Positions 15,744 to 24,077 of a stretch of DNA of 64,000 nucleotides are shown piece by piece (within the stretch, counting starts at the first letter, position 1; the number at the start of each line of letters is the position of its first letter). The stretch comes from Streptococcus varani (GTDB taxonomy: Bacteria > Bacillota > Bacilli > Lactobacillales > Streptococcaceae). A model generated the notes under the pieces. It was not told the origin of the DNA, made no database searches, and saw nothing but the letters and a program-made list of their open reading frames with translations. A program made the position numbers and the translations under genes. The stretch is taken from the NCBI RefSeq assembly GCF_001375655.1, contig NZ_CTEN01000006.1:1-64000 (forward strand), read 5' to 3'.

Positions 15744-15775
15744 GTGTTATATAGATAACTTTTTGTAAAATATAG

Positions 15776-15804
15776 TTGACAAATTGCTATTGAAGGAGTA
15801 TGAT
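15776..15804 (+). promoter_or_regulatory. Promoter of the membrane protein/XRE operon
   Basis: TTGACA (15776-15781), 17 bp, TATGAT (15799-15804). Transcription should begin near 15811. Confidence 0.8.
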
Positions 15805-15851
15805 GATGGTGAAAAATGAAATACCAACGATTCTTGTTAGGAGGGAATATT

Positions 15852-16370
15852 ATGTTTAGTCTATTACAAAAAATCTTACTTGTTTTAGTGGTCATCACAG
15901 TATTAATATTTTTAAAACGTTTCTCGGATCATCAAGTGGATGAGGACTTTGATGAAAGACAGATTCTCTATCGCCAAAAATCCTACGCAAATGCAGCTTG
16001 GGCTGCTTTAATTTTTAATATCTTTGTATTTATTGAGGGAGATAGTTTGATGAAGATTATGTCCTTGTCTTCCGTCGGAGTTGTCACCATCTTTCTAATT
16101 GCGGGTGTTTTTGCTGTTTCTAGTATCTTATACGATGCCTACTTTTCTGCTCGGAAAAAGAAAAGAATGGTGGTTTTGTTTCTCTTAGTCTCCACGCTTC
16201 AATTAGCGATTGTGCTTAATCAATGGCAGGACGGGGATTTTTTCCAAAATGGTCATCTCTATATGACATTTAAAAATTCTGTACCAATTGTCTTTATCAT
16301 CACGTTTGGTTTTGTCTTACTGACAACTGCCTATAAGAGTTGGAAAGACAAGCACGAGGTTGAGGAATGA
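15852..16370 (+). CDS. Membrane protein paired with an XRE regulator
   Basis: This 172-aa protein has one N-terminal span (LLQKILLVLVVITVLIFL) and about four more, separated by a charged segment FDERQILYRQKSYANAAW (about 35-52). That charged motif followed by paired helices is common in small Firmicute membrane proteins encoded beside XRE repressors. The ATG at 15852 follows AGGAGGG; an earlier ATG at 15816 has no such site. The 4-bp ATGA overlap with the next gene shows coupled translation. Possibly the regulator's membrane partner; function unknown. Confidence 0.75.
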   Translation: MFSLLQKILLVLVVITVLIFLKRFSDHQVDEDFDERQILYRQKSYANAAWAALIFNIFVFIEGDSLMKIMSLSSVGVVTIFLIAGVFAVSSILYDAYFSARKKKRMVVLFLLVSTLQLAIVLNQWQDGDFFQNGHLYMTFKNSVPIVFIITFGFVLLTTAYKSWKDKHEVEE

Positions 16371-16558
16371 AAAATCTCAAATTAAAAGCAGCGCGTGCAG
16401 GAAAAGATTTGTCACAACAAGCCCTAGCAGATTTGGTCGGAGTATCTAGACAAACCATCGCAGCAGTAGAAAAAGGGGACTACAATCCAACTATCAATCT
16501 CTGTCTGGCTATTTGTAAGGCTCTAGATAAGACCTTGGATGAGCTATTCTGGGAGTGA
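16367..16558 (+). CDS. XRE-family transcriptional regulator, 63 aa
   Basis: This protein is a bare helix-turn-helix domain: LSQQALADLVGVSRQTIAAVE (about 14-34) covers helices 2 and 3, and LAICKALDKTLDELF (about 47-61) closes the fold. It belongs to the short YozG/Cro-like group. It overlaps the membrane protein gene by 4 bp and very likely regulates this operon. Confidence 0.88.
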   Translation: MKNLKLKAARAGKDLSQQALADLVGVSRQTIAAVEKGDYNPTINLCLAICKALDKTLDELFWE

Positions 16559-16666
16559 TGAGGATTTTGTTTTACAAATCAGTTCATTTTCCAAGAAAAC
16601 GATTTACTCACAAGTTGCACCAAATCAGCTTAAGGGCCCTGCCTTTTGACAGAAAATAAAAATAAA

Positions 16667-16713
16667 AAACAGGCTCGAATCGCTTGACGGTGGGCCTGTT
16701 TTTTTGGTATGAT
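16667..16713 (+). promoter_or_regulatory. Overlapping terminator and rplM promoter
   Basis: AACAGGC and GCCTGTT arms (about 16669-16700) followed by seven T form a terminator. Its right arm and T-run occupy the spacer of a promoter, TTGACG (16684-16689) and TATGAT (16708-16713, spacing 18). Termination of upstream reading and initiation of rplM thus share the same DNA. Confidence 0.65.
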
Positions 16714-16719
16714 AGAAGA

Positions 16720-16830
16720 CGGTATTGTTTACCCCATTTGAAAGGCCCCGGAACCTTCCAAATACCTTTGCGTGGGACGGAACACCCACCACCCTGTAAA
16801 CAAATATTACGAATTCGTATAGGAGAAATC
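16720..16830 (+). promoter_or_regulatory. rplM leader, probable L13 autoregulatory RNA
   Basis: The 110-nt leader before rplM contains GGTATTGTTTACC-like pairing near 16721, a GGCCCCGGAACC segment and a GTGGGACGGAACACCCAC hairpin near 16773-16790. A structured L13 leader is known in Firmicutes; assignment here is by position and pairing only. Confidence 0.5.
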
Positions 16831-17277
16831 ATGAACAAAACAACTTTCATGGCTAAAACTGGCCAAGTTGAACGCAAATGGTACGTAGTAGACGCTACTG
16901 ATGTACCTCTTGGTCGTCTTTCTGCAGTAGTTGCTAGCGTACTTCGCGGAAAAAACAAACCAACTTTCACACCACACACTGATACAGGTGATTTTGTAAT
17001 TGTTATCAATGCTGAAAAAATCAAGTTAACTGGTAAAAAAGCAACGGATAAAATCTACTACACTCACTCAATGTACCCAGGTGGTTTGAAACAAATCTCT
17101 GCTGGTGAGCTTCGTTCTAAAAACGCTGTGCGTTTGATCGAAAAATCAGTTAAAGGTATGCTTCCACACAACACTCTTGGACGCGCACAAGGCATGAAAT
17201 TGAAAGTATTTGTTGGATCTGAGCACACACACGCTGCACAACAACCAGAAGTACTTGATATCTCAGGACTTATCTAA
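16831..17277 (+). CDS. rplM: 50S ribosomal protein L13
   Basis: This 148-aa protein is L13, an early-assembling large-subunit protein. [20 protein letters not shown] is the usual opening, and [21 protein letters not shown] and the C-terminal [12 protein letters not shown] are conserved. The ATG at 16831 follows TAGGAGAAATC. It is transcribed with rpsI, 19 bp downstream, from the promoter at 16684-16713. Confidence 0.97.
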   Translation: MNKTTFMAKTGQVERKWYVVDATDVPLGRLSAVVASVLRGKNKPTFTPHTDTGDFVIVINAEKIKLTGKKATDKIYYTHSMYPGGLKQISAGELRSKNAVRLIEKSVKGMLPHNTLGRAQGMKLKVFVGSEHTHAAQQPEVLDISGLI

Positions 17278-17296
17278 GAGAAAGGAGCATTAAATA

Positions 17297-17689
17297 ATGG
17301 CACAAGCACAATATGCAGGTACTGGCCGTCGTAAAAACGCTGTTGCACGCGTTCGTTTGGTTCCAGGTACTGGTAAAATTACTGTTAACAAAAAAGATGT
17401 AGAAGAGTACATCCCACACGCTGACCTCCGTCTTGTTATCAACCAACCTTTCGCAGTTACATCAACTCAAGGTTCATATGACGTTTTCGTAAACGTTAAT
17501 GGTGGTGGATACGGTGGTCAATCAGGCGCTATCCGTCACGGTATCGCCCGCGCTCTTCTCCAAGTAGACCCAGACTTCCGCGATTCATTGAAACGCGCTG
17601 GTCTCCTTACACGTGACTCACGTAAAGTTGAGCGTAAGAAACCAGGTCTCAAGAAAGCTCGTAAAGCTTCACAATTCTCAAAACGTTAA
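17297..17689 (+). CDS. rpsI: 30S ribosomal protein S9
   Basis: This 130-aa protein is S9, whose basic tail reaches the ribosomal P site. [12 protein letters not shown] (about 8) and the C-terminal [11 protein letters not shown] tail are intact. AGAAAGGAGC precedes the ATG. The 3' end of this gene is the integration site of the element to the right: a diverged copy of its last ~50 bp recurs at 28535. The gene keeps its full coding sequence, as expected for elements that restore their target. Confidence 0.97.
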   Translation: MAQAQYAGTGRRKNAVARVRLVPGTGKITVNKKDVEEYIPHADLRLVINQPFAVTSTQGSYDVFVNVNGGGYGGQSGAIRHGIARALLQVDPDFRDSLKRAGLLTRDSRKVERKKPGLKKARKASQFSKR

Positions 17690-17755
17690 GAATCAGCTAC
17701 AATACAGCATTTACAAACACTTCATGGTTCACACCATGGAGTGTTTTTTTGATGT
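17638..17755 (+). other. Left attachment region (attL), rpsI 3' end
   Basis: AAACCAGGTCTCAAGAAAG through the rpsI stop and the terminator recurs with about 85-90% identity at 28535-28648. The exact crossover cannot be fixed because the similarity is long. Confidence 0.8.
17717..17748 (+). terminator. rpsI terminator
   Basis: AACACTTCATGG pairs with CCATGGAGTGTT and seven T follow. The loop contains TTCACACCA, a candidate integrase-binding repeat. Confidence 0.85.
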
Positions 17756-17799
17756 TTTTTAGCGAAATTCACACCACTTTTCACACCAAATTCACACCA
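17728..17799 (+). repeat. TTCACACCA repeats at the left end (integrase arm sites)
   Basis: TTCACACCA occurs at 17728, 17768, 17780 and 17791, all in one orientation, between the rpsI stop and the integrase stop. The same 9-mer recurs at the right end (28370 inverted, 28423, 28623, 28663, 28674). Such arrays next to att sites are typical of arm-type binding sites for Tn916-like integrases. Confidence 0.75.
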
Positions 17800-19020
17800 T
17801 TACTTTTTGAGATTGCGATAGGCAATTTCTCCAACAGCCATTGGAACGACGTTTGAAGTGTTGACATAAGTCTTAGTTGTGATGGTATCACTATGTGTGA
17901 GAGCCTCTGAAATGGCTTCTAATGAAGTTCCTGCTTGCTTAGCAAGAGTTGCTCCAGTGTGGCGTAATTTGTGTGGTGTAGCGTGTGACAGTTCCTTGTG
18001 TCTCCTTTTAACAGATTTCATCTTATTATTGAGGTAATCTGCATGTAGGGGGCTGTTCACGTTACCTTTCATGTCGATGTAGGTGAAGACATATTGTTCA
18101 TCAGATTGGATAATGCCGAACTTAGCTAATTCTGACCGTTGTTGTTTTTTCCATGCAATTAATAAGTCCGTTAGTTCAGCAGGAATTCCAAAAGTAGTCT
18201 TTTTATTTCCTTTTGTAGATTTTGGATTCTTGTATTTATCTAATGCCTGTATTAGCTGAATTTCCTGATGTTTTAGGTTAATGTGTTTCCATTGGAGACC
18301 ATAACTCTCAGACTTTCTATCCCCCAAGAAAAACGTTGTGTAAAATAGTACATAGTCTTTGAACGAGAGTTTTTCATTTTCTAAATCCTCTTCAAATGCG
18401 GTGAACCATGCTTGGAGTTCTTCTTGTGTGAGATATAAATCCTCGTCACGTTTAGCATCCTGCAATTTTATCTTCTTAGTAGCTTTAATTCGCTTGATAG
18501 TTTTAGAGATACGGTTGGTCTCTATATATTCGAGTTCCTCCGCCCAATCAAAGATAGAATTGACATAGCTTCTGATTACCTTGAAATTGGCATACTCTTC
18601 AGCTTTTTGAGTAAGTAAATTCAAAACCACTTGTTTGTTTTGATTGAGAAAATCAATAGAGTAGTTTCCTAATAGTGGTAAGATATGTTTTCTAAACACT
18701 ATTTCAGTACCGCTAATTGTTGCTTGAGAGGGTGGTCTATTTGTTGTGGTTGTTTGTCCTGCAATATAGGAATCCCACCAAACTTGCTGGTAAAATTCTT
18801 TGAATTGAATAGAGCCAGTTTTTTCAAGTGATGAAACAGAACCTCCGCTTAGTATTCTATTGATTTTATTTTGTAACTCTAGTTCATATTTTTTGGCATC
18901 GCTCCTTAATTTAAAACGTTTTTCAATCACCTTCTTATCAATTCCCAGTGAAGTTTTAGCCTCTTCTGGGATATAAACACGAAGGCGATAAGTTCCGTTT
19001 TTTGTTTTTGTAATTGACAT
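17800..19020 (-). CDS. int: Tyrosine-type site-specific integrase
   Basis: This 406-aa recombinase integrates and, with Xis, excises the element. It has an N-terminal arm-binding domain (KNGTYRLRVYIPEEAKTSLG), a SAM-like core-binding domain (about 70-185) and a catalytic domain with HKLRHTGATLAKQAG (H-x-x-R), LTHSDTITTKTYV and the nucleophile Tyr near residue 390. The start at 19020 follows AAGGAGAATACT; an upstream ATG at 19074 lacks a site. The stop lies about 110 bp from that of rpsI, close to the attachment site as usual. Confidence 0.94.
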   Translation of the reverse strand: MSITKTKNGTYRLRVYIPEEAKTSLGIDKKVIEKRFKLRSDAKKYELELQNKINRILSGGSVSSLEKTGSIQFKEFYQQVWWDSYIAGQTTTTNRPPSQATISGTEIVFRKHILPLLGNYSIDFLNQNKQVVLNLLTQKAEEYANFKVIRSYVNSIFDWAEELEYIETNRISKTIKRIKATKKIKLQDAKRDEDLYLTQEELQAWFTAFEEDLENEKLSFKDYVLFYTTFFLGDRKSESYGLQWKHINLKHQEIQLIQALDKYKNPKSTKGNKKTTFGIPAELTDLLIAWKKQQRSELAKFGIIQSDEQYVFTYIDMKGNVNSPLHADYLNNKMKSVKRRHKELSHATPHKLRHTGATLAKQAGTSLEAISEALTHSDTITTKTYVNTSNVVPMAVGEIAYRNLKK

Positions 19021-19089
19021 AGTATTCTCCTTGTGAATTGAGCTAGAAAAATACCTTGGCTTAATTATAACCAAACCAAGGTAAAATTG

Positions 19090-19350
19090 CTATTGTTTGT
19101 GCATCCATTTAGTGAGTTCAAACCTATCGAATCGAACTGTTTTTCCAACTCGAATGATTGGCAGCCCCTTATTAATCCAAGTATCTAACGTATTATTTGA
19201 AATGCCGAGATAGTCACAGGTCTGCTGTTTATTCAAAAATGGACTCTCTAAGTTGCTGTTATTCAGACGATTTTCAATTTCTTGTTTGATTAAATCAGAA
19301 ATCAAAAGCTGAATCTGATGTATCTGTTCATCAGGAAGAATTACTTGCAT
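19090..19350 (-). CDS. xis: Excisionase-like DNA-binding protein
   Basis: This 86-aa protein has a winged-helix/MerR-like domain: QTCDYLGISNNTLDTWINKGLP (about 43-64) followed by VRFDRFELTKWMHKQ. This is the usual DNA-binding excisionase domain of integrative elements. It lies 70 bp upstream of int on the same strand, the classic xis-int order, and would bend attachment-site DNA to favour excision. Confidence 0.85.
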   Translation of the reverse strand: MQVILPDEQIHQIQLLISDLIKQEIENRLNNSNLESPFLNKQQTCDYLGISNNTLDTWINKGLPIIRVGKTVRFDRFELTKWMHKQ

Positions 19351-19397
19351 TTGGATTACTCCTATTCTATGTTAAAATAGAAGTAGTGATTTTTTCA

Positions 19398-20249
19398 CTA
19401 CTCTTGAGGTCTGTCAGTCTCTCCGCTAAAAGTGTCTGACAGGCTTTTTATATTATCGTAAAACTCTGTTGTATACTCTTTTATTCCATAGTGGGTTTCA
19501 TGGGTGGTAGTCCTAGAAAAATCTGGTGGACTATTAATTTTAAAAGTTTCAATAACTACTCCTTTCTTTGTAGTAAGCTCTAGTGGTTTTTCAATCCCTC
19601 GACTAGTCCGATAAATTCGAATACCTTTAGGATACATATAAAGTCTTGCACCTTTGGCAGTGGCTTTACTATTTGAATCTTCATCACTGATTTGAAGATT
19701 TGATAAATAAGCAATTAAATAATTTCCAATTTTATCCGCTCTTTTTAGACGTTTCGTTTTTGTAAAACCTTTACGCCAAAAATGTGCCAATTCGCTATTC
19801 GGAATAAATAAAGGTGAATCACTTTTCATCAGTACATGCAGATGCCACCGTCCACTTGCTTGTGGTTCAATCACAGCAATATATTCAATATGTCCATATA
19901 TTTTACGAACACGGCGAATAAAAATCTTGAAGTCTTTATAAACAATATCTGGGTCTATTATATGTACTTTATAAGTCAGTGTTATCCAAAGTTGATTGAC
20001 ACCACCAGTAAAGTTATGAGCAACCAATCGCCTTAGTTTCTTCATTGTTTGCTTAACCGTTTTCAAATTATCAAATCGTGTGGTATTCGAAATATCCATG
20101 TCATGAATCTGACCAGTTTCAAGATTTACATAACGCCGTCCGCTGATGACTTTTATTTTTTGTTTCTGTTGACCATTTGCAGTAGTCAATTCAACCGTAT
20201 CACCATAAACATAGGCTTTTACAATATCTTCATTACCTATTTCAGACAT
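19398..20249 (-). CDS. HUH-type rolling-circle replication initiator/relaxase
   Basis: This 283-aa protein carries the three landmarks of a rolling-circle initiator: a hydrophobic motif LWITLTY (about 87-93), the metal-binding HUH motif within RWHLHVLMK (about 133-141) and a downstream tyrosine motif GNYLIAYLSN (about 173-182). It would nick one strand at an origin and start replication or transfer. Similar proteins serve as relaxases in streptococcal mobilizable elements. It lies between xis and the FtsK-like gene. No origin sequence could be pinpointed. Confidence 0.8.
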   Translation of the reverse strand: MSEIGNEDIVKAYVYGDTVELTTANGQQKQKIKVISGRRYVNLETGQIHDMDISNTTRFDNLKTVKQTMKKLRRLVAHNFTGGVNQLWITLTYKVHIIDPDIVYKDFKIFIRRVRKIYGHIEYIAVIEPQASGRWHLHVLMKSDSPLFIPNSELAHFWRKGFTKTKRLKRADKIGNYLIAYLSNLQISDEDSNSKATAKGARLYMYPKGIRIYRTSRGIEKPLELTTKKGVVIETFKINSPPDFSRTTTHETHYGIKEYTTEFYDNIKSLSDTFSGETDRPQE

Positions 20250-20385
20250 AAAAACTCCTATTTTGCTCTATTGTTTGACGCTTATCAAGTAAAAGCAAAC
20301 AGAAGCGCGCTTCTGTTTGCGGATATCTTTTCAAGTGAAGAAAGATGAGCGTTCCACTTGCTCTTGCTCTCCGAGCCGAGCATCC

Positions 20386-21675
20386 CTATTCTTCACTTTC
20401 AAAGATGTTCCCAGCATAATAAACTTCTAATTCTTCAATAAAGTCAAAATCATCACTAAAAAACGGAGTTTCAAAATAGGTTGGCTCAGTAATTTGACCG
20501 GTGATTGTAATATAACCACTACCAATGGTATCTGAATCATAATATTCAAAATCAGCCGTATCGAAAATCATTCTATAGCCATCTTTTGACATTTTCCCGA
20601 GTGCAACACGACATCCTAATTGGTCACGGATTGCTCCATCTAAAAATTCGGCATCCGGTCTCTGTATACTTATCTCTGCAAAACAACCTACTTGACGGCC
20701 CTTCATTATCAGAGCGTAGAGATATTCTTTTGCTTCTGAACTCATTTTTTTATCAGCAGTTTTCATAAATGCCGTTACTTCGTCAAAAAAGATAACAACT
20801 GGAGATAAGTCAAAATCAATAAACGTTTTCCCAAAAGCTAATTTATTCGAAAAATATTGTTCATACCGTCGTTCCATTTCCTCATTGACTAATCGCAAAA
20901 TTCTACAAATTTGTGCGTGTGATACACCAATGTGAGATTGTGGGAAGCCCTCAACATATTTTAATAAACTTAAATCTGCGTTTTTAGGGTCACAAATGAA
21001 TATATCTGCTTTCATCTTTGCATAAGCCAGTATTTTAGAGTTTATAAACATAGTCTTACCAGAACCAGTTGAACCGACAGTTAATCCATGACTCACTTTC
21101 GAAACATCATATTGAATCTTTTCTGTCAGTTGAATCATTGTATTATTGATATACTTCTTCTCATCTGAGTTAAAAAAGAATAGTCTTTTATCTGAGACGA
21201 CTTCAAAAACATAGTCAGTTAGAAATGCTTCATCTTTCGTTCTGATTAGTTTTAACTTAAGAAACGCTTGAAGTCTATCCCCTATTTCGCTGACAATATC
21301 ATCAAGTAAATCTCCAGTTTTATATGCTCGGATTACTATACAATCTTTATTATCAATCCAATCAAGTTCTAAAGAATCAGTTATTACTTTTTTACCATTA
21401 TAAGTTTTTTCTGTTTCATATAAGTGATTCATTAAAATGAACTGCTTCAGTTTATTACGATTTATATAGACATTACGTCTATATAAACCGAAGATATAAA
21501 GGCAACCTACTAAAACTAGAAGAGTGTAGAAGTATAGATTATAAGTTCTACCAAACCAACTTAAAAAAATCGGATTTATATACTTATAAATCAAAACTAG
21601 CAACATACTCGAGCAAATTATAAATGATAAGCTTGCCCAAAATGGGTACGACCAACTAGCGCTTACTCTTCTCAC
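20386..21675 (-). CDS. FtsK/SpoIIIE-type DNA-pumping ATPase (TcpA-like coupling protein)
   Basis: This 429-aa protein begins with two membrane spans (about 12-30 and 45-65) and carries an FtsK-like ATPase domain: Walker A VGSTGSGKTMF (about 205) and Walker B PVVIFFDEVTAF (about 289). It resembles the coupling proteins (Orf21/ConQ) that deliver nicked DNA to a conjugation channel. It overlaps the upstream small gene by 4 bp. With no channel genes in the element, it would have to borrow a conjugation machine or act alone as FtsK-like pumps do in actinomycete elements. Confidence 0.85.
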   Translation of the reverse strand: MRRVSASWSYPFWASLSFIICSSMLLVLIYKYINPIFLSWFGRTYNLYFYTLLVLVGCLYIFGLYRRNVYINRNKLKQFILMNHLYETEKTYNGKKVITDSLELDWIDNKDCIVIRAYKTGDLLDDIVSEIGDRLQAFLKLKLIRTKDEAFLTDYVFEVVSDKRLFFFNSDEKKYINNTMIQLTEKIQYDVSKVSHGLTVGSTGSGKTMFINSKILAYAKMKADIFICDPKNADLSLLKYVEGFPQSHIGVSHAQICRILRLVNEEMERRYEQYFSNKLAFGKTFIDFDLSPVVIFFDEVTAFMKTADKKMSSEAKEYLYALIMKGRQVGCFAEISIQRPDAEFLDGAIRDQLGCRVALGKMSKDGYRMIFDTADFEYYDSDTIGSGYITITGQITEPTYFETPFFSDDFDFIEELEVYYAGNIFESEE

Positions 21676-22019
21676 TTCTTCTCACCCTCAATATTTACAG
21701 CAACTACATCCGCATGAATGGACAGTTGATTTTGATAATCACCATAAATAGAGGCTTTGACTACATTTATCACTTTGCACTCAGTTTGCAAAGGTTTGAA
21801 ACTAATAAAATCATCTACAGTTTTATTTGCGACTGTGACAAGAAGTTGCTCACCGAGATTATTTTTCTCATTCTGATAAGTCGTCTTATCTTCTAAAATA
21901 AGTACACTTACTTTCACACCATCTCCGTTGGCTATCGGCTTGACAGCTAAGAAGAAAAGTTTTTTCTTTTCTAAAAACTCTTGATGTTTGAAACTCAAAA
22001 ATTGACGTAAATTGTTCAT
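21672..22019 (-). CDS. Small accessory protein of the transfer/replication module
   Basis: This 115-aa protein heads the minus-strand module and overlaps the FtsK-like gene by 4 bp. It appears to be a small beta-rich domain (KVSVLILEDKTTY, QLLVTVANKTVDDF) without membrane segments or signal. Its position equals that of the small genes before orf21 of Tn916 and of helP in ICEBs1, which help element replication, but I see no clear sequence match. AAAAGGAGTTC precedes the start. Confidence 0.65.
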   Translation of the reverse strand: MNNLRQFLSFKHQEFLEKKKLFFLAVKPIANGDGVKVSVLILEDKTTYQNEKNNLGEQLLVTVANKTVDDFISFKPLQTECKVINVVKASIYGDYQNQLSIHADVVAVNIEGEKK

Positions 22020-22088
22020 TATAGAACTCCTTTTTGTTTGTATTGTCTTATAGCGCTATTTGACACTATTCAGTCTATCACAAGTTTA

Positions 22089-22139
22089 TTATGTACAAAA
22101 TATCTATTTTTTGTTAAAATTAACTAAAAAAGTACATAA
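22089..22139. promoter_or_regulatory. Divergent control region with nested inverted repeats
   Basis: TTATGTAC (22089-22096) and GTACATAA (22132-22139) are perfect inverted arms about 35 bp apart; between them GTTAA-AA-TTAAC (22113-22124) is another. The region separates the transfer module from the 392-aa gene and looks like a repressor operator. Confidence 0.55.
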
Positions 22140-22151
22140 GGGCAGAGTGGT

Positions 22152-23330
22152 GTGAACTATAATACAACTGATTTAATTTTTTATATTTGTTCAAAGCGTC
22201 TAGCTATTAGGAAACAATACTTTAATTTGACTAATGAAGATATTGCTTATGATGAAAACGAAGATTTTGGAAATCCAGCTATAATTTCTAGAATAATGAA
22301 TAATAAATATCAAGCTTTTCCCAATCGTCGTTCTCCAAATCCATTTTTAATACCACCTTCTTATATTAATTTATTAAAAACTAACTTGAGGTTTTCCAGT
22401 GAATGTTCTATGCTTTTTGGAGATGAATGGGAACTTGAAATGCTCTCACCGTTGTTATTTCAACAAATGATTATGGATATGTTATACAGTAAAAAAGGAA
22501 TTGATATTATTGAAACGTTACTGCTCGATAGTGTGGCATATTCTAAAGCTGAAACTTTTTTTGAGTTATTTGAATCTGAGTTAATTGAGAGGGGATATAA
22601 CAGACAAACGCTTAATCAAATGAACTTAGATAGATATATAATGGAACAAGATAAATTTATAACTAAATATAATCATTTTATGCAAGAAGTTAATCAAATA
22701 TTGGGATTTTGGAAAAAAGCAGATATTGATTTCCATCCATATTTTAATTTTAATCCCGAGAATTGGACTATATTTAATTTTTCTTTAGAAAGTAATGAAA
22801 AACAAGTGGATGACCAGATTCGCATAAGTGAAGATAGACAGTGTCTACTGCAATTAAGGATTTATGAAATCTATTGTGAAATAAACGAATCGTTTACTGA
22901 AAACATCAAGAGCTTTTTCTATTCCTTGAAATCTTTCAAACAACTTTCCAAACATATGGATAATTTTTGGGATGAATTTTTAATTCCTGCTCTAACAAAA
23001 CTTATAAATCAAAGAGGAGGCAAGGATGAGTTTATAATGAGCTCACTTGGACATAGAGTAAGACAAATCATAAAAAATGATGTTGTCTCTGTTAAAAAGC
23101 AAAAGTATCTTTTAGAGCTTCGTAAATTAGATATATTTATTGATAATCAGGATTTAGATTTAGATATATTGGAGAAAGAGAAAATGTTACTAAATGTATC
23201 TTTGTCTTATATTGAGCAACTTGAAACTTATCAAAAAGAAACCAGTAAAATTAAAAAGAAATCCTGTAAACTTGAGGATTGGAGTACTGCATATTTAGAT
23301 AAATTAAAATATAATTGGTTTGAAATATAA
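22152..23330 (+). CDS. Unrecognised 392-aa protein, possible element regulator
   Basis: I do not recognise a family. The N-terminus (about 15-85, KRLAIRKQYFNLTNEDIA then ISRIMNNKY and NPFLIPPSYINLL) has the spacing of a helix-turn-helix domain; the rest is predicted helical and charged, with no membrane span. It is divergent from the transfer module and the shared gap has inverted repeats, which suits a regulator of element excision and transfer. The start is uncertain: the GTG at 22152 has only a weak site, and a TATAAT at 22158-22163 hints that translation may begin later. Confidence 0.6.
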   Translation: MNYNTTDLIFYICSKRLAIRKQYFNLTNEDIAYDENEDFGNPAIISRIMNNKYQAFPNRRSPNPFLIPPSYINLLKTNLRFSSECSMLFGDEWELEMLSPLLFQQMIMDMLYSKKGIDIIETLLLDSVAYSKAETFFELFESELIERGYNRQTLNQMNLDRYIMEQDKFITKYNHFMQEVNQILGFWKKADIDFHPYFNFNPENWTIFNFSLESNEKQVDDQIRISEDRQCLLQLRIYEIYCEINESFTENIKSFFYSLKSFKQLSKHMDNFWDEFLIPALTKLINQRGGKDEFIMSSLGHRVRQIIKNDVVSVKKQKYLLELRKLDIFIDNQDLDLDILEKEKMLLNVSLSYIEQLETYQKETSKIKKKSCKLEDWSTAYLDKLKYNWFEI

Positions 23331-23383
23331 TTGCTCTTGTTCTCAGTTGGTTACAACGGTTCAATTACAAATAAATTATTACA

Positions 23384-23416
23384 CAAAAAGCCTTGTCGAA
23401 ATTGACAAGGCTTTTC
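23384..23416. terminator. Bidirectional terminator
   Basis: AAAAAGCCTTGTC pairs with GACAAGGCTTTT around a GAAATT loop. It serves the 392-aa gene and the converging lipoprotein gene. Confidence 0.9.
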
Positions 23417-24077
23417 CTATAGTAACATTTAAACATAAAATTTCTTTTTAGTTATGGTCAACAATCATTCTATTTTAACATTTTTTAATTTTGTATCTGG
23501 TTGGTCAAGAGTAAATGAGATTTCGTTTTTTATAGGGGTAATTATATATGCTGGAGAACGCATATATGTAGTGTTGAAAGTTGCAAAGGATGTATCATAT
23601 ATTTGATATGTTCCTGAGTATGAAGTCACTTCAAAATTTGTTGTTCTTGTTTGTGCTCCCAATTCTGATTCTATATAAGCCATCGCACCAATACGCATTT
23701 GTTCGGATTTGAATTCAAATTTTTCAGCTGAGGTAGTGTTTCCAGAAGAATCTGTCGTTAAATTTATCTCATAGGGAAAAAATTTGAGCTCAAAAGAATC
23801 TATAGTTGATTTGAATTCTTTTAACTCAGCAATACTTGACTCTAAAGTTTGTCTATCTGTCTCATTTATTGGTTCTTCGCGTTCTAAACTTTTAAGCTGA
23901 CTTTCATATTTTTTTTGTAGTTTTTGAGACTGTTTATTGTCGAGTAATTCAATGGTTTCCTCGGTATCTAGTTTTGCTAGTTCTCCTAGTGGTATAGAAA
24001 GACTATATTCTTTTATTTTACCGTTCTTAAATAGATAGATTGAGTGGGTTTTGGCCTCTTTATCAATTTCGCTGATT

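Noticed and set aside
22148..22156. A copy of the putative integrase arm site (TGGTGTGAA) near the start of the 392-aa gene.
   Set aside because: It is isolated, far from either end, and about half a copy of this 9-mer is expected by chance in 64 kb on both strands.
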